64,000 nucleotides of DNA from Methylobacterium nodulans ORS 2060 (GTDB lineage Bacteria > Pseudomonadota > Alphaproteobacteria > Rhizobiales > Beijerinckiaceae), in NCBI RefSeq assembly GCF_000022085.1, contig NC_011887.1:394071-458070 (forward strand). Reading direction: 5' to 3'. The notes beneath the pieces were generated by a model. The model made no database searches and was not told where the DNA came from. It saw only the letters and a list, made by a program, of their open reading frames with translations. Shown piece after piece: positions 58,313 to 64,000 of this stretch. Position 1 is the first letter of the stretch; the number at the start of each line of letters is the position of its first letter. A program made the translations under genes and the position numbers.

Positions 58313-61300
58313 ATGGCCTTCACCGACCTGTTCGTGCGCCGGCCGACGCTGGCGATCGTGGTGAGCCTTATGGTGCTGCTCGGCGGCACCTTCGCGCTGC
58401 TCGCCCTGCCGGTGCGGCAATACCCGAAGCTCCAGAGCGCCGCGATCACGGTCGAGACCCGCTATCCGGGTGCGGCCCAGGGCCTGATGCAGGGCTTCGT
58501 GACGGTGCCGCTCTCGCAGGCCATCGCCACCGCCGACGGCATCGAGTATCTCAGCTCGATCTCGAGCGACGGGCGCAGCCTGATCAAGGCCCGGCTGCGC
58601 CTCGACGCCGACCCGGACCGCAGCCTCGCCGAGATCATGGCCAAGGTCCAGCAGACCAAGTACCGCCTGCCGGAGGAGGCCTACGATCCGGTGATCGAGA
58701 AGGTCACCGACGATCCCACCGCCGTCATGTACGTCGCGCTGATGAGCGAGACGCTGCCGATCCCCGAGATCACCGACTATGCGGTGCGCGCGGTCCAGCC
58801 GCTCTTCGCCTCGGTCAAGGGCGTGGCCTCGGCCCAGATCATGGGCGGGCGCAACCTCTCCTTACGCGTCTGGCTCGATCCGGACCGGCTGGCGGCCCAC
58901 GGCCTCACCGCGGCCGAGGTCGGGCAGGCGCTGACCCGCAACAACGTCCAGATCGCCGCGGGTCAGGTGAAGGGATCCTTCACCGCCGCCGCGATCACCG
59001 CCGATACGGACGCGCAGGATCCCGAGGCCTTCCGCCGCCTCGTCCTGCGCGACGGCGATCCGCAGGTGCGCCTGGAGGATGTGGCGCGGATCGCGTTCGG
59101 CGGCCAGGATTACGAGGAGAGCGCGCTCATCAACGGCCGGCCCGCCGTGGTGGTGGCCGTGAACGGGACGCCGGACGCCAACCCCCTCGACATCGTGCGG
59201 GCGGTCACCGCCCTCCTGCCCCAGCTCGAACGCTCCAAGCCGCCCGGCCTCGACATCAGCAACGTCTTCGACGTCGCCCGCTTCGTGCAGGCCGCCCTGA
59301 CGGAGGTCGAGCACACGCTGGTCGAGGCGGCGATCGTCGTCGTCATCGTGATCTTCCTGTTCCTCGGGTCCTGGCGCGCCGTGCTGATCCCGATGGTGAC
59401 GATCCCGCTCTCGCTCGTCGGGGCGGCGGCCCTGATGCTCGTGGCCGGCTTCAGCCTGAACCTGCTGACCCTCCTGGCGATGGTCCTCGCTATCGGCCTC
59501 GTGGTCGACGACGCGATCGTCGTGGTGGAGAACGTCCATCGCCACATCGAGGAGGGGGCCAGCCCGTTCGAGGCTTCGCTGCGGGGAGCCCGCGAGGTCG
59601 TGGGACCGGTCATCGGCATGACGGTCACGCTCGCGGCGGTCTACGCCCCGATCGGCCTGATCGGGGGCATCACCGGCTCGCTGTTCCGCGAATTCGCCTT
59701 CACCCTCGCGGGCGCGGTGCTGGTCTCCGGCGTGGTCGCCCTGTGCGTCTCGCCGATGATGAGCTCCCTCCTGCTTCAGCCGCAGAGCCAGCATGGCGGC
59801 TTCGCGCGGCGCATCGAGCAGGCCTTCGCGCGCCTGGCCGAGGCCTATGCCGTCATGCTGCGCGCGAGCCTGCGGCACCGCGCTCTCATGACGGCTTTCG
59901 CCGTCGCGGCGCTCGCCGGCACGGTCGCCCTCTACCTCGCCGCAGAGCGGGAATTCGCCCCGACCGAGGACCAGGGGACGGTCATGGAGGTGGCGAAGGC
60001 CCCGCGCTACGCCAATCTCGACTACACGGAACGCTACTCGGTCCGGCTCGAGGCGGCGTTCCGGCGCCTGCCGGAGGCGGACACGACCTGGGTCCTCAAC
60101 GGGTCGAGCCAGACCGAGCCCGGCCCCCACTCCGTCTTCGCGGGCGTCAATCTCGTGCCCTGGGACAGGCGCAGCCGCAGCGCGGCCGCGATCATGGCCG
60201 AGCTTCAGGCGGACGGCGCCCAGAATCCCGGCCTGTCGGTGATCGCCTTCCTGCTCCCGGCCCTGCCCACCGCGCCCGGCCTCCCGGTCCAGATGGTGGT
60301 GCGCGGACCGGTGCCTTACGATCAGCTCTACGCGGTCAAGGAGCGGATCGTGGCGGCGGCCCGCGCGAGCGGCCTGTTCGCGGTGGTCGATTCCGACCTC
60401 ACCTGGGACAAGCCGGGGATCGCCCTCTCGGTCGACCGCGCCCGGGCGGGCAAGCTCGGCCTGTCGATGCGCGACGTCGCCGCGACCCTCGCGACGCTCG
60501 TCGGGGAGAAGTACGTCAACCGCTTCGAATTCCGGGGCCGGTCCTACGACGTGATCCCGCAGGTGGAGCGCCGGTTCAGGGCCGACGGGGCGGGGCTCGA
60601 ACGCTTCTACGTCCGCGCGCGCTCCGGAGAGCTGGTGCCGCTCGGAACCGTCATTGCGACCGCGCCGCGCGCGGAGCCGAACCAGCTCGGCCAGCACGAC
60701 CAGATGAACGCGGTGACGATCTCGGCCGTGCCGGCGCCCGGCACCACGATGGGCCAGGCGGTCGCGTTCCTGCAGCGTCAGGCGGAGGATCTGCCCCCCG
60801 GGATGGGCACGGCCTGGCTCGGGCAATCCCGCCAGTTCGTCACCGAGGGCCACCGTCTCACGGTCGCCTTCGGGCTTGCCCTCGCGGTGATCTTCCTGGT
60901 GCTGGCCGCGCAGTTCAACAGCTTCCGCGACCCGTTCGTGATCCTGGTCAGCGTACCGCTCTCGATCTTCGGCGCGCTGCTGCCGCTCTGGCTCGGCTAC
61001 ACCACGCTCAACATCTTCACCCAGATCGGCCTGGTGACGCTGGTCGGCCTGATCGCCAAGCACGGCATCCTGATGACGGCCTTCGCCAACGAGCTGCAGG
61101 AGCGCGACGGCCTCGACCGGGCAGCGGCGATCGTCGAGGCCGCCCGGATCCGGCTGCGGCCGATCCTGATGACGACCGCCGCGATGGTCGTCGGGCTCGT
61201 GCCCCTGATCTTCGCGAGCGGCGCCGGGGCGGCGAGCCGCTTCGCGATCGGCGCCGTGGTCGTGGCCGGGCTTCTGGTCGGCACCGCGTTCACCCTGATC

Positions 61301-61378
61301 GTGCTCCCGACGATCTACACGCTTCTCGCCCGGGACCATCGGCGCGGGACCGTCGCCGGCCTGGCTCAGGCCGGATGA
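58313..61378 (+). CDS. RND multidrug efflux permease (HAE-1 family)
   Basis: 1021 aa, full length. Starts FTDLFVRRPTLAIVVSLMVL. The proton relay Asp pair lies in IGLVVDDAIVVVENVHRHIE; other signatures are GAAQGLMQGFVTVPLSQAIA, GPVIGMTVTLAAVYAPIGLI, and GLIAKHGILMTAFANELQER with the relay Lys. Twelve membrane segments. Closest in feel to MexI/MdtB-type pumps with a single permease. Twelve bases after the adaptor. Exports hydrophobic or quinone-like toxins, substrate undetermined. Confidence 0.95.
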   Translation: MAFTDLFVRRPTLAIVVSLMVLLGGTFALLALPVRQYPKLQSAAITVETRYPGAAQGLMQGFVTVPLSQAIATADGIEYLSSISSDGRSLIKARLRLDADPDRSLAEIMAKVQQTKYRLPEEAYDPVIEKVTDDPTAVMYVALMSETLPIPEITDYAVRAVQPLFASVKGVASAQIMGGRNLSLRVWLDPDRLAAHGLTAAEVGQALTRNNVQIAAGQVKGSFTAAAITADTDAQDPEAFRRLVLRDGDPQVRLEDVARIAFGGQDYEESALINGRPAVVVAVNGTPDANPLDIVRAVTALLPQLERSKPPGLDISNVFDVARFVQAALTEVEHTLVEAAIVVVIVIFLFLGSWRAVLIPMVTIPLSLVGAAALMLVAGFSLNLLTLLAMVLAIGLVVDDAIVVVENVHRHIEEGASPFEASLRGAREVVGPVIGMTVTLAAVYAPIGLIGGITGSLFREFAFTLAGAVLVSGVVALCVSPMMSSLLLQPQSQHGGFARRIEQAFARLAEAYAVMLRASLRHRALMTAFAVAALAGTVALYLAAEREFAPTEDQGTVMEVAKAPRYANLDYTERYSVRLEAAFRRLPEADTTWVLNGSSQTEPGPHSVFAGVNLVPWDRRSRSAAAIMAELQADGAQNPGLSVIAFLLPALPTAPGLPVQMVVRGPVPYDQLYAVKERIVAAARASGLFAVVDSDLTWDKPGIALSVDRARAGKLGLSMRDVAATLATLVGEKYVNRFEFRGRSYDVIPQVERRFRADGAGLERFYVRARSGELVPLGTVIATAPRAEPNQLGQHDQMNAVTISAVPAPGTTMGQAVAFLQRQAEDLPPGMGTAWLGQSRQFVTEGHRLTVAFGLALAVIFLVLAAQFNSFRDPFVILVSVPLSIFGALLPLWLGYTTLNIFTQIGLVTLVGLIAKHGILMTAFANELQERDGLDRAAAIVEAARIRLRPILMTTAAMVVGLVPLIFASGAGAASRFAIGAVVVAGLLVGTAFTLIVLPTIYTLLARDHRRGTVAGLAQAG

Positions 61379-61469
61379 CGAAGCCGGCCCGGATGGCGCG
61401 CGAGGGCGGCCCGCCGCCACCGTCGGGCGCCCCATCCGACCGATCGCCCGATCCTGCCGCCGCTTCCAG

Positions 61470-61522
61470 CCCATGACGCGAAACCCGCCCCGGCCCGCCC
61501 GGGGCGGGTTTCGCGTCATGGG
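61470..61522. terminator. Perfect 24-bp-stem palindrome, likely bidirectional terminator
   Basis: CCCATGACGCGAAACCCGCC continues to a 5-base loop (61494-61498) and is fully complementary to 61499-61522. It lies 92 bases past the RND stop. A T-run is lacking, so transcript stopping would depend on the stem itself. Confidence 0.6.
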
Positions 61523-61987
61523 CGGCCGCCCGGCACGGCGGCGGTCCGGCCACGGGCCGTCTCGGCATCATCGCCTGCCGACTCTCTCATCCGGCGGGGG
61601 CAAAAGACATTTCCCCTAGACTCAATAAAAATCAAATTTCTCACTGGACAAAAATCGAAGATAATCACGGTATCTTCGGGAAGTTCCATGAGCGTAATTT
61701 TGAAAACATGAAGATATTTCGAGCTATGCTGAATCGGCTGATCATGCGACAGAGTGCATACCGGGGTGGCGGCGCGGTGCAGAACAGCGCACCCCCTCGG
61801 AGATCGTCGACTGACGATCCACTTCCGACGGGCCGCACCGGAGCCCAACCGAGACTTCCGTTGGATCACACCTGCCGTCGCTCGGCGGCGGAACATCTGC
61901 GCCTCCCTGCGCGGCTCACGCAGGATCGAACGGACGGTCGGGCCCGTGCGGCCTCATGGACATCGTGCATTCACCAGGAGAGACGAA
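61523..61987. other. AT-rich control region before the HMG-CoA-synthase-like gene
   Basis: Bases ~61600-61745 are markedly AT-rich in a GC-rich window (for example CTCAATAAAAATCAAATTTC) and contain the inverted repeat at 61656-61678. A long leader of ~240 bases follows. The HMG frame stays open to 61754 but this stretch is Arg-rich and has no ribosome binding site. Probably a regulated promoter. Confidence 0.5.
61656..61678. promoter_or_regulatory. Inverted-repeat operator candidate
   Basis: CGAAGATA (61656-61663) and TATCTTCG (61671-61678) are perfect inverted copies with a 7-base spacer, inside an AT-rich tract upstream of the HMG-CoA-synthase-like gene. Geometry fits a dimeric regulator. 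Confidence 0.5.
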
Positions 61988-63178
61988 ATGACCGGCGTTG
62001 GCATCGACGACATCTCCATCTATACGCCTGAATACTATTATTCCCTGCATGATCTGGTGATCGCCCACGGGATCGATCCAAACAAGTACCTGGTGGGCAT
62101 CGGCCAGGAGCGCATGGCCGTTCCGCCGCCGGACGAGGACGTCGTGAGCATGGCGGCCAATGCCGTGGCGCCGCTGCTGACGCGGCAGCTGCGCGATACG
62201 GTGAGCACGGTGATCTTCGCCACGGAGAGCGGCATCGATCAGTCGAAATCCGCCGGGCTCTTCGTCCATGGCCTGCTCGGGCTGAACCCGCATTGCCGCG
62301 TCGTCGAGTTCAAGCAGGCCTGCTACAGCGCCACCGCCGGCATCCAGCTCGCCGCCGATCTCGTGCGCCAGCGGCCCATGGAGAAGGTCCTGGTGATCGC
62401 CTCGGACATCGCGCGCTACGAGCGCGGATCCGAGGGCGAGTGCACGCAGGGCGCGGGCGCCGTGGCGATGGTGATCTCCGCCAATCCGCGCCTCCTCGAG
62501 CTTCATCCAGTGAGCGGCCTCTACAGCGTCGACGTGATGGATTTCTGGCGGCCGAACCACCGGTCGACGGCCTGTGTCGACGGCAAGCTCTCCATCGACG
62601 TCTACCTGCGGTCCCTCGCCGAGGCCTGGGCGGATTATCGGCGCAAGGGCGGGCTGCCCTTAGGCGCGGTCGACAAGCTCTGCTTCCACCAGCCCTTCAC
62701 CCGGATGGCCAAGAAAGCCTTCGCGGCCCTGTCCGAGGCCGCGGGCTCCGAGGCGGCGCATCTCGACGAGAGCTGCTACGCCGACAGCCAGATCTACGGA
62801 CGGGCCATCGGCAACACCTATTCGGCCTCGCTCTATATCGGCCTGTGCTCGCTCCTCGATCGGTGCGGCGAGGATCTCGGCGGCCGCACGATCGGCCTGT
62901 TCAGCTACGGCAGCGGCGCGGTCGGCGAGTTCTTCACCGCCACGGTCAAGCCGCAATACCGCCGCCACCTGCGCGCGGAGGCGCATCGGGCGATGCTCGA
63001 CAGCCGTCGCCGCCTCGACGGGCGCACCTACGCGGCCTGGTTCTACGACGCCCCCTCGCAGGCCGAGGACCGCGTCTTCCCGCAGGAGAGCCGCGGGCGC
63101 TTCCGCCTCGCCGCGATCGAGGGCCAGCGCCGGATCTACGCGGCGGCTTCCTCCGAACCCGCCCGGGCGGCGGCCTAA
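61988..63178 (+). CDS. HMG-CoA-synthase-like enzyme (beta-branching type)
   Basis: 396 aa from the ATG at 61988, with AGGAGAG six bases upstream; starts GVGIDDISIYTPEYYYSLHD. Catalytic residues of the HMG-CoA synthase fold are present: Glu in VIFATESGIDQSKSAGL, Cys in VEFKQACYSATAGIQLA and His in KLCFHQPFTRMAKKAF; FSYGSGAVGEFFTATV is the typical C-terminal loop. Methylobacteria do not use the mevalonate pathway as far as I know, so a role in polyketide beta-branching (PksG-like: adds acetyl to a beta-keto polyketide on an acyl carrier protein) is favoured. The enoyl-CoA hydratase gene follows after four bases. Confidence 0.85.
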   Translation: MTGVGIDDISIYTPEYYYSLHDLVIAHGIDPNKYLVGIGQERMAVPPPDEDVVSMAANAVAPLLTRQLRDTVSTVIFATESGIDQSKSAGLFVHGLLGLNPHCRVVEFKQACYSATAGIQLAADLVRQRPMEKVLVIASDIARYERGSEGECTQGAGAVAMVISANPRLLELHPVSGLYSVDVMDFWRPNHRSTACVDGKLSIDVYLRSLAEAWADYRRKGGLPLGAVDKLCFHQPFTRMAKKAFAALSEAAGSEAAHLDESCYADSQIYGRAIGNTYSASLYIGLCSLLDRCGEDLGGRTIGLFSYGSGAVGEFFTATVKPQYRRHLRAEAHRAMLDSRRRLDGRTYAAWFYDAPSQAEDRVFPQESRGRFRLAAIEGQRRIYAAASSEPARAAA

Positions 63179-63182
63179 AGCC

Positions 63183-63998
63183 ATGGACCAGTCCGTCGTG
63201 GTTCACCGCCGGGCCTTGCCCGGCGGTGCCCCGGTCGCGGAGATCCGCCTCATGCGCCCCGAGCGCGGCAATGCCCTCGACGAGGACATGCTCGGGCGGA
63301 TCGCGCGGATCGCGCAGGATCTCGCCGGGGAGGAGGCGCTGCGCGCAGTTCTGCTCACCGGCGAGGGACGCCACTTCTGCGCCGGTGCCGATCTCGGCTG
63401 GATGCGCCGGGCCGCGGAGCTGTCCGGGGCCGAGAACCTGCGCGATGCGGCCCATCTCGATCGGGCCCTCGGGAGCCTCGCCGCGCTCCCGGTGCCGCTG
63501 ATCGCGGTAGTCCAGGGCTGCTGCTACGGCGGCGGCCTGGGCCTCATCAGCTGCGCCGACGTCGCACTCGCCGAAGCGAGTGCGACGTTCCGGTTCAGCG
63601 AGCCCCGGCTCGGCCTGGTCCCGGCGGTGATCAGCCCCTTCGTCGTGCGGGCGATCGGCCTGCGCCGGGCCCGCCGGCGCTTCCTCACCGCAGAGCCGTT
63701 CGGCGCCGACGAGGCATGGGCCGACGGGCTCGTGCACGAGGTGCTGCCCGCGCCGGCGATGCAGGGGCGGATCGAGGCACTCGTCGCCGCCATCGCGGCC
63801 TGCGGGCCGCAGGCCCTGCGCCAGTGCAAGGCGCTTCTCGCGCGGCTGGAGCGCCACGACGGCCTCGCGGACGAAACCGACCATGCGCGTGCGCTCATCG
63901 CCCGCATGCGCACCACCCCCGAGGCTCAGGAAGGCATGGCCGCCTTCCTGGCCAAGCGGCCGCCGGCCTGGGCCGCAGCGTCCCCGGACGCAGACTGA
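63183..63998 (+). CDS. Enoyl-CoA hydratase/isomerase (PksH- or LiuC-like)
   Basis: 271 aa, ending two bases before the window edge, apparently complete. Crotonase motifs: GEGRHFCAGADLGWMRRAAE (oxyanion hole), VQGCCYGGGLGLISCADVAL and FRFSEPRLGLVPAVISPFVV with the catalytic Glu. The sequence resembles 3-methylglutaconyl-CoA hydratases and the ECH1 dehydratase of beta-branching cassettes; the HMG-CoA-synthase-like partner favours the latter. Dehydration of the HMG-type intermediate would be the next step of the branch-forming reaction. Confidence 0.85.
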   Translation: MDQSVVVHRRALPGGAPVAEIRLMRPERGNALDEDMLGRIARIAQDLAGEEALRAVLLTGEGRHFCAGADLGWMRRAAELSGAENLRDAAHLDRALGSLAALPVPLIAVVQGCCYGGGLGLISCADVALAEASATFRFSEPRLGLVPAVISPFVVRAIGLRRARRRFLTAEPFGADEAWADGLVHEVLPAPAMQGRIEALVAAIAACGPQALRQCKALLARLERHDGLADETDHARALIARMRTTPEAQEGMAAFLAKRPPAWAAASPDAD

Positions 63999-64000
63999 TC

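Noticed and set aside
57157..61476. Plus-strand frame of 1439 codons
   Set aside because: Out-of-frame shadow of the RND adaptor and permease, which have clear motifs in other frames.
58862..61519. Minus-strand frame of 885 codons
   Set aside because: Antisense of the RND permease, almost wholly charged and low in hydrophobics.
1..64000. CRISPR arrays, rRNA and tRNA genes
   Set aside because: No regularly spaced repeats and no recognisable rRNA or tRNA sequence seen by eye; a tRNA search program was not available.

Overview
The window is GC-rich alphaproteobacterial DNA and most resembles a Methylobacterium/Methylorubrum chromosome or large plasmid. I base this on the phasin cluster, the MucR regulators, the type of insertion sequences, the dispersed hairpin repeat near 55.4 kb and the overall codon use. 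This is recognition by eye; no database was searched.

The window is a mosaic of accessory DNA. 1-6.2 kb: the tail of an IS701-type transposase, then a run of small minus-strand prophage-like genes, a broken regulator fused to an HNH nuclease, and a NusG/RfaH-like gene split by an IS630 element. 6.2-16.8 kb: an IS1182 element inside a small secreted-protein gene, a DUF1254 protein, a phasin cluster, a decayed ISL3 element and a methyltransferase. 16.8-32 kb: a phytochelatin-synthase-like protein, TerC, copy 1 of a ~1.0-kb repeat (MucR plus a DUF6362-like gene), a MarR-GNAT fusion, an esterase with a frameshifted aromatic hydroxylase, an EamA exporter and a low-GC TPR gene, separated by long gene-poor stretches with repeats and gene scraps.

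32-43 kb is the best-preserved metabolic block. A divergent DeoR regulator faces an FAD-linked oxidase, a PdxA2-type dehydrogenase, a DUF1537 sugar-acid kinase and an MFS carrier. These are followed by a MaoC-like hydratase, a class III CoA-transferase, an orphan solute-binding-like protein without signal peptide, an acyl-CoA synthetase and a decayed IclR gene. It looks like a C4 sugar-acid (threonate/erythronate-like) catabolic cluster joined to a CoA-thioester module, and I do not recognise the combination. An IS66 element with a clean 8-bp target duplication ends this block.

45-51 kb: copy 2 of the 1.0-kb repeat and a minus-strand prophage early operon (helicase, DNA methyltransferase, HNH, DUF1376 chimera, MucR, DUF6362-like). 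It ends in an abrupt junction of fragments: HNH, DUF1643, integrase C-terminus, TonB-receptor C-terminus. 51-55.3 kb: a cobalamin/iron-type ABC importer whose binding-protein gene is frameshifted. 55.5-61.4 kb: a LysR regulator divergent from wrbA and an RND efflux pair. 62-64 kb: an HMG-CoA-synthase-like gene and an enoyl-CoA hydratase preceded by an AT-rich control region. This pair is typical of the beta-branching cassette of trans-AT polyketide clusters, and such a cluster may continue past the right edge.

Several genes are broken in ways that can be undone on paper. Removing IS630 and one TA restores a NusG-like frame; removing IS1182 and one CTAG restores a secreted-protein frame.
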